From contig CAWUHX010000141.1 of the NCBI GenBank assembly GCA_963922205.1, forward strand, positions 620,001-684,000: a stretch of DNA of 64,000 nt. The letters are read 5' to 3'. Positions within the stretch are counted from its first letter, which is position 1. Every line of letters starts with the position of its first letter. Shown here one piece after another: positions 10,203 through 21,237 of this stretch. The notes below the pieces were generated by a model. The model saw only the letters and a list, made by a program, of their open reading frames with translations. It did no database searches and was not told the origin of the DNA. This DNA comes from Romanomermis culicivorax (taxonomy: Eukaryota > Nematoda > Enoplea > Mermithida > Mermithidae). The position numbers and the translations under genes were made by a program.

Positions 10203-10556
10203 ATGACGTCAGAAATGGATGCTCATCTTAGAAATGATTTCCCGCAAGGCCTGCCAATGTCAGCAATGACAACTCTTCACCAAATCGATTTTCAACAAGG
10301 CGTGTTGATGTCAGCAAGCAAGGCTCAAGTCCAAACTACTCCCTACCAAGGCGCGTCAACGTCAGCAATGGGTGCTTGCTATCAAAATGATTCCCTACAA
10401 GGCGCGTCGACATCAACAATGGATGCTCACCATCAAAACGATTTTCTGCAGGGCACATTAACATCAGCAAGAGGCGCCAACAAACAAAATGCTTTTCTAC
10501 AAGGCCCCATGCAAGGAGCAGCAATGATTAACACGCTTTTCCAAGATGCCCCATGA
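10203..10556 (+). other. Tandem-repeat open frame, possible gypsy Gag N-terminus
   Basis: The 117 codons consist of about five imperfect 20-residue repeats whose core is QNDxLQGASTSAMGA. At DNA level the units share ACGTCAGCAATG and CAAGGCGCGTC. There is no known domain. The ATG start is plausible but not tested by context. It lies about 1 kb before recognisable gag sequence and may be a low-complexity Gag leader or an unrelated coding minisatellite. CRE-like TGACGTCAG words recur in it. Confidence 0.35.
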
Positions 10557-11472
10557 TGTCAGCAAGGTGCACCAACCATCAAACTGCTTTTCCACAAAGG
10601 TCTGCGACGTCAGCAACCAATAATTATCAACCAACTACTATCTGTGATATGCCACAGCCAGTAAGTGTTTTTTCTCATATGGCGCCCTTCTGATATAAAA
10701 TTCTGTGATAGCACGCTTTTTAGATTCAAATTATTCTCTGGTGCCCTCATCTCTGCCTTTTGGTAATTTTTTAAATGAATCTTTGGTGCAAGCCCTGCCA
10801 ACATCTCTGCCTGCAGCTTTGAGCCTGAGCATGTTGGCTAGGCAAGTACTTTCAGCAGCAGTGCCCCTTTTGAGTTCACAGGTAAGTATTTTGGACAGCA
10901 ATAGAGAATGATCCAACCCATTAGATTTTGTTGTTGAGGCTAGATTTTTGGTGCTCGAGGAGAAATATGCCCACCAGCTCGAACAAATGGAACAACGACA
11001 GACAATCATCATGAATGCACTGCTCTAGAAAAAAGACAAAATCGCCGCTAACAAATCAAAATCGCCGCTAACAAATCAAAATCGCCATCATGTGACAGTC
11101 TACCAAGTGCCCAACCACCACTGCTTGCTAAGCCAGTTCTGGAATATTGTCAGCTGCCACCACTTGCCACATCCAGCCAGCTTTTGACGAATCATCAAAA
11201 CACATCAAATCACTGTCATGCTAATGTGCTAGTGGGTGGTGATTTTTGCCAACCACGTGCATCAGCTAGACAGCATGATTTCTCAACCTCACCACCCAAA
11301 AATGTTCTAATGATGGATAACTGACCCTCAAGAGGAGGATGGTCGAATAAAGGTCATCATTGAAAATATGCATCTGCTCTATGTTGATGCTTCCACCAAA
11401 GACAAACAACTGCTGTGATTCTTCATATGCCTCGAAAATAAATTCCGCCACAACAAATCCAACAACATCAAA

Positions 11473-11841
11473 ATGAGCACACTACGCTGCCTCACACATG
11501 ATACACCCAGTGATACAATTCAAGACATAATCGAATACAATGAATCCAAGAATATGCTCATGTTTCAACTCGCACCCAATTGCAACAAAATGATGCTTAA
11601 ACCAGAATTTGCCACAATTACATTCAGAACTAGAGAAGAACCAGCGGGGCTTTTGAGTAGGGTAATGACCTATGTACAGCTTCTCTACCATGATAAAGAT
11701 CAAATTTTTTGGCACCAATTATTCAAACTTTTTAAACTAAAATGCCTATTTTCTATCAACTTTCTATTGGTGAAGAAGCAGAGAAGTTCACTAGTGTACA
11801 CCAGTTACCCAATGCAGTCGCTAGAGTTCATAGCAAACTAA
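11473..11841 (+). pseudogene. Gag-like fragment of the gypsy element
   Basis: A 122-codon open stretch with the leucine- and glutamine-containing helical composition of retroelement Gag, followed by frame breaks. Assignment rests on its position before the zinc knuckle and protease, not on a diagnostic motif. Confidence 0.35.
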
Positions 11842-12239
11842 ATGCCATGAAAGCGGAGATCAGCACCAATGAACTGCTGATTGTTGTCCATCAGGCTGTT
11901 TCGGAAGCTGTGACATCACAATCATCATTGTCACTGCCCTAGAACAAATGTTTCAACCACAACTATAACAATGATCATTCAATAGACTGCCGAGGAGCTG
12001 AGTTGCCTGCTGCTACTGGTAGGGGTCAAATCAGTGACAGCTCTCTGTTGGAAGGGACAAATGTCCTATTTCAACAACAAACAGACTCGAATGAAGACAA
12101 AGAAAGCCACAAATCAAGAGCAACTTCAACCAATCAGAATGACTTCTTGGAATGACAAAACTGCTACAAATCGCATAGCCACAACAGGTATCAAAATCGA
12201 AATCGCCAATCTACTACCCACAATTGGAACTGGTTTCCG

Positions 12240-12375
12240 TCGACACCATCTTCTTGTCTCTGGTGCGATGCCCATAATTCGTGCACTCACAGTACTGAAG
12301 ATTGTCTCTGGCTCAAACCAGTCAACACTTCAAAGATGTATCATCAAGACCCCGATTGCTGCATGATGCCCTACA
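12240..12375 (+). pseudogene. Zinc-knuckle remnant of gypsy Gag
   Basis: One frame reads CLWCDAHNSCTHSTEDCLW, which has a CX2C...HX4C arrangement like a nucleic-acid-binding Gag knuckle with an expanded middle. Surrounding frames are broken. Confidence 0.45.
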
Positions 12376-12789
12376 ACAGCCAATATCTCAATGCCAACCA
12401 TTACCGCTAAAGCAATGATGTTAGAGCTTCCAAATCATGGAGAAACCAATACAACTGCAATCCTCCATTCAAACAGCATATTCACTATAATATGCCGACG
12501 CCTGGAACTCCAAAGCCAGCCTTGCGGGCTCCTCCAACTAACGCAGCTGCTAACACAGCCGAAGTGTAGGATGCTGTGGTCATGGTTCAGCCTTCAACAA
12601 CTGCAACTTTTTCAAAATTGATCAACACCAAGACGATAACTAGCCCCAGAATTATCAGCTGGGATGCTTTGGCTCCACCTGCCTATCCCCCGTCCATCAT
12701 TCAGTCTGCTGTTTGTCAAGTCAACAACCCGGTGCTATCCAATAACAAATTCATCCAAAAATATGCCACAACAAGTGCTTTCATAATAT

Positions 12790-13140
12790 GAGTCAAAATT
12801 GGCAACGTCAAAACCAATGCTTTAATGGACACGAGTGATCAATGTTCCATCCTCTCCTCCAGCCTCGTCTAACGCATGTTTCACAAACAAATGCTTTGCT
12901 TGCCCATCTGCAGAAAATTGAAAGTCACCGATGGTAATCATTGCTCATGGTCCCATTATCATCATGATGGGATCCCTATTTGGCAAACATTTGGTCATAT
13001 GTTTCATTCTTGTCGATGACGCTCAAGATTAATTCATTATTGGCACCGACTTCCTCGCTCATCCTGAAATCAACCTCATTCTAACTTCAAAGAAAAATTT
13101 CTTGAAATCCAAAATGTCAAAATTTTGCGCAAAGTAGTCA
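12790..13140 (+). pseudogene. Aspartic protease remnant of the gypsy element
   Basis: One frame carries KTNALMDTSDQCSIL, matching the retropepsin active-site neighbourhood (Asp-Thr-Ser/Gly). Stops follow within 50 bp, and later pieces such as IHYWHRLPRSS lie in shifted frames. Confidence 0.45.
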
Positions 13141-13768
13141 CTTGGATCAAACCAATTCCAAAACCACAACCATTTCCATCAATGTCATGTGACAATATTT
13201 TAGAAGAAATCCCTCTGGAGGAACAAGTGAGTATTTGTGATAATTTTTCAGAAACCAAGAGTCAAATTGAAGAAATCGAAGCTGAAGAATCAGATCAGCC
13301 ACTTCAGATGGGTCTTCACCAAACTATGTTTAGTAGTCTGGAAGTCACAGAGCTGGCTGATCCAATTTTTTTGTCACAAAAGCATTGCTAACGATCCAAC
13401 CAAATTGTCAACAGTGGATCATTGGTCAGGTTTTCTTTGCTTCCATTCCTGATCTGATTGTACAACCCACCAAAGAAGCTAAATCCAAAAATGAATTTCC
13501 TGTTGAAATGTCAATCATCAATGTAACCAATGGAAGCTGCCCACTTTTTTGTCAACAATACACCAAATTGCATCAAACTTCGACCAAACCAAATTGTTGT
13601 CATCACCAAGCACACATTGGAGTCTGTGGCTGCCTGAATCCAGGATAGTGATATTGGTGTTTGAGTTGCCGCATCTGACGACGATTTGACCAACCAGCAA
13701 CCGACTGCACTTGCCAAATCCTCACTGCATCATACAGACAAGCAAAACTTGAATTTGTTTTAAACAAG

Positions 13769-14164
13769 ATGACCAAAAAGACCCGTGTCACAGCTGCTCA
13801 AAAAGTAAAGGTCCTTGGTATGTTACAGCAATACCGAGATGTCTTCAGCCTGCCTGGGGATAAGCCCACCTTTACGAACAAATTGACCATCAGCATTGAC
13901 ATGGGCACCATGAAGCCAGTATACCCCCATTATTATCATGCCACAATGGAACAAAGATGGATAGTCAGCCGCCACATCCAAGAGATGCTTGACAATGACT
14001 TCATTGAACCATCCCACTCACCCTGGGTCGCCCCACTATTCCTCCTAAAGAAAAAAGATGGTTCTTGGTACCCCATCATAGACTATTGCAGTATAAACAA
14101 AGTGATGCCAAGCAATCACTTTCCAATCCCCCGGATTGAGGACTACTTGGACATCATGGGCTAA
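13769..14164 (+). pseudogene. Reverse transcriptase N-terminal fragment (gypsy)
   Basis: The open stretch of 131 codons ends at [12 protein letters not shown]. It contains [20 protein letters not shown] and the following [19 protein letters not shown], the fingers region and motif 1 of Ty3/gypsy reverse transcriptases. The palm motifs with catalytic aspartates are missing: the next recognisable block belongs to RNase H. An internal deletion of several hundred base pairs is inferred. Confidence 0.8.
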
Positions 14165-14382
14165 GCCAAATTTTTCCAAACACTCCAACCAAAAAAGGTA
14201 TGCAAAGTTTTTTAGGTTTAGTCCAATGATGCAAATAATTTATCCCAAAATTGGGGACCCTGTCCAGTCCATTGTACAGACTCTTACGAAAAGATGTCCA
14301 ATATGTCATCACTGAAGAACACAAAGCTGCTTTTGAAGGAATCAAGACAGTACTCACATCCTCGCCTTTCTTGTGATACTCA

Positions 14383-14892
14383 GTGTATGATGGCAAAGCA
14401 CAATTCATCATTCAAACTGATGCCAGTACAACTGCCATTGGTGCTATAGTTTACCAAGAAAGTGACAAAGACAAACGGGTACTCGCTTGCAATAGCAGCA
14501 TACTTACCACGCCTCAGTTGCCACCTATCGAGTTTCAGCCACCTATAGTTGAAGCCATATCAATTGCAATGCAGGCAGAAATTCAGCTAGCGCAGGCCTC
14601 TGACCCCACTATCACCAAAGTCATCGACCCTCTTCAGACAGCCAATGTTGCAAGACAGCCATCTGTTTTCTTCAAGGAAGACGGCATCTTGTACTGCCTA
14701 GCCCAAGCAATGATAAGTCATTTTACCCGTGTTGCTTGTCGACCAAATGTCCACAGTGCAAAGATAATGAACCACCAAGGATCCAACCATTCATTGTCAG
14801 CCAACAAAAATCATTTTTGGTGGCCTCCTATGGAAGAAGCCATCCGTAAGTGGATCAAATCCTGCAAGATTTGTCAATTAACGTCAGTGTGA
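14383..14892 (+). pseudogene. RNase H and integrase zinc-domain fragment (gypsy)
   Basis: It starts with FIIQTDASTTAIGAIVYQES, the first catalytic-Asp region of retroelement RNase H. It runs into an integrase N-terminal zinc domain (two His, then HFWWPPMEEAIRKWIKSC and CQ). The RNase H domain is shorter than normal, implying another deletion. Confidence 0.75.
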
Positions 14893-14939
14893 GCACTGCC
14901 GCCACCACCCTTATTGCCGATACAACTGACACACCCTTT

Positions 14940-15521
14940 CAAAATTTTGGCCATGGACATTGTAAACATTTCCTGCATAGGTGAAAAACGCCTCTATGTT
15001 ATAGTTTTTCAGTATTATTTTACGAAATGGGTCTCTGTGCACCTCATTCCTGATGCTTCATGAACAATGTTGTCCCAAACCATGGCAGTTCACTCATCCT
15101 CCCTTCTGATCAAGGTGCATGTTTTACATCAAAATCGATGCAAGAAATTTGTGAGCTCCTCAAGATCCAAAAAGTTAAAACGACCACCTACCACCCCCAA
15201 TGCAATGGAATGGTCGAGCATTTAAATCAAATGCTTATCGCTCAACTAAAGGAATATACTGCCGACGAGCCCCACAACTGGGAGTGGTCCTTAATTGACT
15301 TCGAGATTCTTCCATACTACTCCCAAAATTTGAGGACCACGTATTTTTGCTACTTTGTTGCAAAGCTCATGCATTTTCATATTTTGAATTCTGCCACAAA
15401 TCCAAACCTACGGTACTCAATGACAACTTATCAGCGAAATCCCAACATTTCAGGGATAAACTGTGCCAGTGGGGCTATTGCTTTAGCGAAGTATCGAAAA
15501 ATTCCATTTTATACGTCATAA
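14940..15521 (+). pseudogene. Integrase core fragment (gypsy)
   Basis: The first catalytic Asp lies in LAMDIVNIS (about 14945), the second in PSDQGACFTS and the Glu in MVEHLNQM. All three acidic residues of the DDE core are visible, but a stop and frame change near 15060 separate the first from the others. Confidence 0.75.
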
Positions 15522-16349
15522 GTTATGGGTACCCTAGTCAGTGCATTAATTATCAAATCAAAAATTCGATTTTGTGACCACTTTACACTTTTTCGAAAGA
15601 ACTATGCAATGCAGAATTTTCTAGCATAGCCGGAATTAGAGTTAAAAGTGTTCAGGGCTGCAAACTTTAGCATTGCCAACTATATTTTCAAGATGAACGT
15701 CTTGCCCGAAAGAAAGTTGTAAATTCTTCAATAAGTATGGTTCACAAAAACCCTGTAGCTCCGACAATTTTGGGAGTTGGATGAGAAAATTGTGCCAAAG
15801 TTTTTTCAGGATTCTGGGTGACATGTACACAAAATTTGGTCGAAAACCGGGCGGGTACGATTTTTTATAATTGAACCCATTAGCGTGGAAAGACTCTAAC
15901 TAATTTTTATATCAAAAGTGCATTATTGCATTTCATATTTTTGTTTTGGAACCAAAAATAATGAAAAGCAAGTAACAAAGCTGTGGCTATGCTTTAGGCT
16001 TATTATGAGTTCCCTTGTTCACTGTTATAATTTTTTTTATCTTCAAAGATTTCCGTTTCTAATTTGCGTGGTTTCTAAATTTATTGAATTGATTTATGGG
16101 TTTTTTGAATTGAGAGTAAAATGTCAGTGAAAAGGTTCAAGTATCAATGCTTACGTGCGGATAAAGTAAGTTTAGTTTTTTGAAACGTTAGTGTCTTTTT
16201 CGCATTATACAAATAATCAATTTAAGTATAACATTATTTAAGTACACCTGCTGCGTATCTCTGTTTGCTGCATGTCTGTTCGATTACTGGTCGACAGAAA
16301 TGTTCAATTTGTATGTTTAAAGCATTCTTCTGCGAAGAAATAAAAATAT
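15522..16349. other. No gene seen
   Basis: AT-rich sequence without recognisable coding, structural RNA or strong repeat. Confidence 0.5.
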
Positions 16350-17402
16350 CGATATTATGCCAAAAACGCCATATGGCTAAAAAGTGAGAATATGTTTGCC
16401 GACCCAGATTTTGTATCACTTAAAATTATGAAACAAGACTCCTGATTGTTTAGCCACAAAAGGACGGTGCAAGCCATTTCCTAAAAAATTCTGACTTGAA
16501 AAATTATCAAACTTACAAGTTGAACACATTATATGTCCACAGTTGTTTTCTGAAAAAAATTTTCTTTTATGTCTCTATTAAGTTGTATTTTCTTTCCACC
16601 AGAGTTTGTTTTTTCTTTGCCAATGATTTCAAAGACTTGTTTAACTGTATAACGTTTGTTTACCACATTTGAATAATTTAAATGCAAATGAACGATCATG
16701 ACAAATAATACTGGAACTTATATCTGTCTTTTTTCAATAACAATATAAGATACACTCAAGTTAATGCGTAAAGTTACCTACTAACGTAATAAGGCAGTTG
16801 AATACCAACACAAGACACATAAAAAATGGCAAACTAACTATACATTCCTACATTTCTCAATGATATGCTATATCATCAGCATGAAAATTTGTATTGATGC
16901 ACCCTGTATATACTTACAATTTACCATTTTGTTTTCCATCGATCTTTCTGTTGTTCTTAACACGGTAAGTTTTTGTTGAAGATTTTCATTTCCAAGAAAA
17001 GGCTTTTGATATAGGATTATATTTGTCATCAAATGTGCATGGCTCATTGTAGTCAAATTAATTATGAAGGAACTTTGTCCGCTCAACGAGGCTGCCATCT
17101 TATCATGGTGCCTGATATGTTATATGACAACTGAACTGGTAACCTTTTTTACAGTACTATTACTGTAAAAAAATTATTTGGCAACTGAATAATTGTAATC
17201 ATACTTACGTGTAGCATTTTAAGCAAGCCCAGAACTGAGCGAGTATATGTTCAACTTGGTGAGATTTTTTGAGGAAAAGGCTTGTATCGTCCTTTTACGT
17301 TGCTAATCAATCAGGAGTCTTGTTTCATACTTTTAAGTGATTAAAAATCTGGGTCAGCTCTCACTTTCTGGCCATATGGCATTTTTGGTATAATACAAAA
17401 GG
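16350..17402. mobile_element. Inverted-repeat (foldback) element, about 1.05 kb
   Basis: The left arm near 16350-16475 and right arm near 17278-17402 are diverged reverse complements. Shared words include GCCATATGGC, CCCAGATTTT, ATGAAACAAGACTCCTGATTG and AAAAGGAC. The interior is non-coding. A non-autonomous DNA transposon is the likely reading. I could not fix a target duplication. Confidence 0.65.
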
Positions 17403-17929
17403 GGGCATGCCAACGAAAATATGCAGAAAAACAGCACGTGAGTAAAAATATAAAAAAACAACACGCGAATGAAAATATGTTTAACATATAGTCTGTTTTC
17501 TATAAAATGCCTCCAAATAGAAAAGTGACACAAATCAGTGCTGTCGTCAAAGTCGTTTACATAAAGCTTTTATCGTAAAATTTTTCTCTCGAAAAATCGT
17601 TGAAGATGAGATCAGTATGCTCACAAATTTCCAGCCCTATACGATATGTTGTTTATCAGAAAATCGTGAAAATTTGAAATACTACTTGCTTTCCACTTTC
17701 ATTATTTAGAAGCATTTCAAGAAAAACAGACTATAGAATATTTTGGCGGTATGTGACAAAATGAAAAAATATGAAATTTGGAAGATTACCACTTGATGAA
17801 TTTCGATGAGGCGGTAAAAATACCACAGAAAATCGAAGAAATAAGCCTTATAAAGCTCGAAGAATTTTTTAGGTTTAAGAGAAATTCAGTATTCAGTATT
17901 ATGTAGGTGGCTTTCGTTTTCTTAAGTAT
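17403..17929. other. No gene seen
   Basis: AT-rich. Around 17430-17480 a short motif (GAAAATATG plus AACAGCACG/AACACGCG) is repeated twice. Nothing else is supported. Confidence 0.45.
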
Positions 17930-19110
17930 TAAGACACGATTTCTGAGAGGTTCTACTTTCCCTATGATAAGTTGAAAATTAATCATACCTCAAAATCAGA
18001 TATTTTGGGTAGTTTCGTGCGTTGAGTTCCAAGGCACCATTCGTTTTGCTTGTAAACGAAAATTCGCGCCGCTATAGTATGCCAAAGTTTAAAAATTGAT
18101 GATTTTTTGCATTTTTCAGTAGTCTTGCTAGCCAAGCGATATTTCAAGATCGGATCGATCTTATTTGATGAATGAATATTCATTTTACAGAGGAGAGAAT
18201 AAGCTCTCTTCTGATGTATTACAGTAAATGATTGCATATTATTTTTTTCATAGAGTTTAAAGTGTCAAAAATGAGCCGTCAAAATTGAAAAAATTTTGTT
18301 TATGGGCACTCCCGAGCTACCCGTCGGAAGCCGCAGAATTTTATTTTCTTATATTGTAGCTCATACATTTTTACTGCATTGGATAAAATTTCATCAAAAT
18401 TTTTGTACCTTTTTGGGAGCTGCACTGCTCTGAAGAAGGCATAGTTATGAAAATTTCATAGAAATCATTGTATTTGCCAGGTGGCCCTTGCCTACCCCTT
18501 GAGATATATTTATCACCTATACTGCAGAATTATCAAATAACTAATAGACTATAGTTTGGTGTATTAATTGTTTCGCAAGCAAACACTCTACACTCTGCAA
18601 GAAAGTTTGAACAGTCAAAAAGTAAAAGCAAAATGAAGAAAAATCTTGCTTAGAGGCACTCCCGAGCACCTTCACTTACCATGCTGCAGAATATTATCTT
18701 TTTATTCTATCTACTGTTCACACAGTTCTACAGTAGATGTGGAAGTAGCATCGTGATTCGAATATCCCTGAGGAGCTACATAGATCCAAAGAAAGCAAAA
18801 TCCTGAAAATTGCTCAAAAATCAATTTTTTTGCATTTTTGTGTTTTTATGGAGTAGGTTCCTTATATCAATACTGAAACCGGAAAATGCATTAAAAAGGC
18901 CACAACTTTTCGGACATATTGTAGAAAAACAGTGATTTATGATTTTAATTGCATTTTCATCTACTTGATAAATTTTGTTTAATTTCATTGAGTCACTGAT
19001 CTAAAATGATCATACAAGCACCCCTGCCCCCAATCAATTTTCACCAAACTGATTCAAGTCACTGATCTAATGCCCCCAGCCTAATTAAACTTCACAAAGT
19101 ATATGTCATT
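17930..19110. repeat. Left-flank repeat, copy 2
   Basis: This is the homologue of 1485-2868, ending in the same GTCATT. It is shorter because the CTTGATAAAT array is reduced to one unit. Confidence 0.85.
19105..19110. other. Target-site duplication GTCATT, left
   Basis: Matches 33256-33261 exactly. A 6-bp duplication is the hallmark of Polinton integration. Confidence 0.92.
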
Positions 19111-19182
19111 AGTAGTATATGGGGTCTACGGAGTCCCCACACAAAAGATAGCATTTTTCGGCCTATCCTTAAGTACAGGGCC
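19111..19182. repeat. Left terminal inverted repeat of element 2
   Basis: Reverse complement of 33184-33255 with two mismatches (an A/T near position 10 and an A/G in the GCRTTTTTCGG word). Confidence 0.93.
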
Positions 19183-19233
19183 CGTAATATAAAAAATCGA
19201 CATAGCTTGCTAGAAAAATTTTATTAACCCGAA

Positions 19234-19241
19234 TGACGTCA
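19234..19241. promoter_or_regulatory. CRE-type palindrome TGACGTCA
   Basis: Perfect ATF/CREB-type octamer about 50 bp inside the left terminal repeat, within the TBP-like 3' coding region. A second copy lies at 19288-19295 and one near the right end at 33138-33145. Confidence 0.4.
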
Positions 19242-19287
19242 TACAATCAAGTAGCTGCAACTTTTTTATAGGAGCAGACACAAATAA

Positions 19288-19295
19288 TGACGTCA
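19288..19295. promoter_or_regulatory. CRE-type palindrome TGACGTCA
   Basis: Second perfect octamer near the left end, 54 bp from the first. Confidence 0.4.
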
Positions 19296-19867
19296 TCACT
19301 TTTTTATGACATGCAATATGAGGAAAGCCAATTAACATATCGTTTTTACATTTACATCCAGTGAAAATAAGTTTACCCGAATGAAATATTACAATGGTCA
19401 TTTTGGGGTCACTCATTCTGTAAGTTAGGCCTGGAAATAATTCAGACACGAACATACTTTGCCGGGGGTAGGCTTTGAACAATTCTTCCAGACAAATTTT
19501 CAATCCGGTTGTATGGGAACCCACAAAATTTGCAATTTTAAAATTACTCAGCTTGCACGTATATCCTTTACATTGTAGCCCCTTCATTAAATTATCCAAG
19601 ATGCAGGCGGTATCTGCAGCAGTCTTTATTCCCACACAGACAACTCTTCCATTCCAAAAAATCAATAACGTCGCCTTGGGGGTTGTCTCCTTTAAAATCA
19701 AAGCTGAGAATTTTCTGGGGTTGTATACACAATTCATTGTGTAGTTTGATCAAATCCAATCGGCACCCCAATTCCATTGTTACAGTCATATTCTGAAGTG
19801 TAGGGGGCATGGTGGTGTCCAGAGTTGTAATTAAAATATAAAATAACCCGATGTTGTTGGTTCTTCC

Positions 19868-19875
19868 TATTTATA
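19868..19875 (-). promoter_or_regulatory. TATA box of the TBP-like gene, element 2
   Basis: Minus strand AAAAGGGTATAAATAGG. The only TATAAATA variant in the block, 58-65 bp before the first ATG; the TBP gene may thus respond to its own product. Confidence 0.65.
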
Positions 19876-19880
19876 CCCTT

Positions 19881-20666
19881 TTACATGCTTATGTCACTTA
19901 AAAATGAAAAAAATTGATTACTTTTTCGAAAATGTAACTTGACGATTATTTTTCCTGTTACAAAATTGACACATTCATTTGCATCTGTTTTAAGAAAAAT
20001 CTCAATTTCTGAAAAGTTTTTGACCAATATGGGTACATAGTGGAGGGAATCATATATTTTGTTGACAATTTTTCCGTATCTATTTTCTATGCTCACAATT
20101 CTTAGGAGAGGTGCGAGAACATCGCCCACTATTTGAGGTTCTACCAGGTTACAGTAGACGAACATAGACTCGAACCCACCTCTTAAGTCAAAGAGGTATT
20201 TCGACCATGTTGAACTTAAAATTTTTGGTTCAGCAAATCCAAGGATATGTTGCAAGCATGATGACAATTGTACACTTTCAATAATTTCATTATTTATTTT
20301 GATACTAGCTTTTCTATCGTAGTTATTGTAGGAGAACTCTACACCCTTGGCGATGCCAGCCTCGTCCTCAGCAGTTAATGCGTTTTTGATGGACCAGGCT
20401 ATGGTGTCAGTTAGTTCTTTCACTGGGGAATAATACGAGGTGGGAACACGAACTGTGTACAGTTTTTTAGATGAGGCGTGTTGAATAACAATTTCTTGGT
20501 CATCATTTGAAATATTTTCCCAAGCATGAGGGTAGATGATTTCACACAATCCGCACTCCCAATCCCCTTGGAGCATTAGCCTATATGGCAGTCGTATGCT
20601 AAAGTGACTGGCTTTATTGCCAGGATTACTCACTGTATTGCTAGGTAAGGTTACATAGAATGACAT
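19881..20666 (-). CDS. Penton-like minor capsid protein, element 2
   Basis: The open 261-residue protein starts at MSFYVTLPSN. It is 100 percent identical to the element 1 copy and related to the broken gene at 55241-56011 (shared blocks include LRLPHR/RLPYRLMLQG-like sequence, QIVGDVLAPL versus QIAGDILAPL, and FVTGKIIVKLHFRK at the C-terminus). The family sits beside the capsid gene in metazoan Polintons and is best read as the single-jelly-roll penton of an icosahedral capsid. The ATG at 20666 is chosen because the TATA box at 20701-20708 lies upstream of it and the longer frame reads back through that box. No targeting signal is visible. Confidence 0.7.
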   Translation of the reverse strand: MSFYVTLPSNTVSNPGNKASHFSIRLPYRLMLQGDWECGLCEIIYPHAWENISNDDQEIVIQHASSKKLYTVRVPTSYYSPVKELTDTIAWSIKNALTAEDEAGIAKGVEFSYNNYDRKASIKINNEIIESVQLSSCLQHILGFAEPKILSSTWSKYLFDLRGGFESMFVYCNLVEPQIVGDVLAPLLRIVSIENRYGKIVNKIYDSLHYVPILVKNFSEIEIFLKTDANECVNFVTGKIIVKLHFRKSNQFFSFLSDISM

Positions 20667-20700
20667 TTTGAATAAAGATAACTGATATGTTGCGCAACTC

Positions 20701-20708
20701 CTTTTATA
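20701..20708 (-). promoter_or_regulatory. TATA box of the penton gene, element 2
   Basis: Minus strand AAAAAGGTATAAAAGGAG, 35-42 bp before the ATG. Its TAA (20704-20706) is the stop codon of the protease. Confidence 0.78.
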
Positions 20709-21210
20709 CCTTTTTGATGTTGCATAGCCAATTAATGATAAAATGATCATCATATACGGGTGTATTTATTAAAAAGAGTTCATTGATAAATCCTGTGACA
20801 TATTCATCAATTTGGGGGCATCTTGTTAAGCAGTTGGTAATGGTTTTCATGGGAACCCCTCTTACTTTCCGTATCAGATAAAATAAGCAAAATTGTCCGC
20901 AAGTTGCTGTTAGAAATGCTTGCAAGCATTTTTTATTGTGCTTTATGTTGGTTGAGTTTTTTGACATGTATTGTTGTATATGGGGTATGGGAGGAGACCC
21001 GTAACTATCAAAATACTCACATTTGCCGTTTGCATCAAAATATAATGCGACCCAATGAGATCCCGGGTCATTATGCTTATCCAAGTTTATCACTAAAGTG
21101 CAGGGTACTGTTGTAACAGGTGGCAAAAGTTCGATGGGATAAACACCAACTTGCACTTGTCTCAGGGCTTGATCATTTTTTAGCACCATCAATATATCAC
21201 TTGTATTCAT
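20704..21210 (-). CDS. Adenain-type cysteine protease, element 2
   Basis: A 168-residue C5-family maturation protease with His52 (GSHW), Asp68 (YFDSYG) and Cys104 (TATCGQF). By analogy with adenovirus it would cleave penton, pX and capsid-associated precursors in assembling particles. The ATG at 21210 lies 27 bp after the capsid gene stop, so the two are probably co-transcribed. A further TATA-like box in the capsid 3' coding region (21291-21298) could serve it separately. The open frame with intact catalytic residues contrasts with the frameshifted homologue at 56071-56542. Confidence 0.88.
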   Translation of the reverse strand: MNTSDILMVLKNDQALRQVQVGVYPIELLPPVTTVPCTLVINLDKHNDPGSHWVALYFDANGKCEYFDSYGSPPIPHIQQYMSKNSTNIKHNKKCLQAFLTATCGQFCLFYLIRKVRGVPMKTITNCLTRCPQIDEYVTGFINELFLINTPVYDDHFIINWLCNIKKV

Positions 21211-21237
21211 TTTTTAAGCATTGTAATCATTGAATAC

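Larger units (their letters stand above)
10900..15521 (+). mobile_element. Decayed Ty3/gypsy-type LTR retroelement
   Basis: In order on the plus strand there are remnants of gag, a zinc knuckle, an aspartic protease site, the N-terminal half of reverse transcriptase, RNase H, the integrase zinc domain and the integrase core. That protease-RT-RNase H-integrase order defines Ty3/gypsy. Frames shift repeatedly, and the polymerase half of RT with its YxDD motif appears deleted between about 14160 and 14380. No LTR pair was recognised. It separates Polinton elements 1 and 2. Confidence 0.75.
19210..19810 (-). pseudogene. TBP-like protein, element 2 copy (frameshifted)
   Basis: This is a homologue of the saddle-shaped TATA-binding protein core. 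Phenylalanines in RKFSALIL and LLIFWNG (repeat 1) and in ELFPGLTY and IVIFHSG (repeat 2) occupy the positions of the four DNA-intercalating Phe of TBP. SELFPGL corresponds to the TFIIB-contacting stirrup. The first strand (MTVTMELGCRLDLIKL) is in a different frame from the rest, separated by one base near 19735-19742. An internal ATG at 19737 opens the 175-residue main frame. Whether the shift is damage, a sequence error or recoding cannot be told; its identity in element 1 shows it predates the duplication or was copied with it. In cells TBP nucleates preinitiation complexes; here it may serve the element promoters. Confidence 0.82.
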
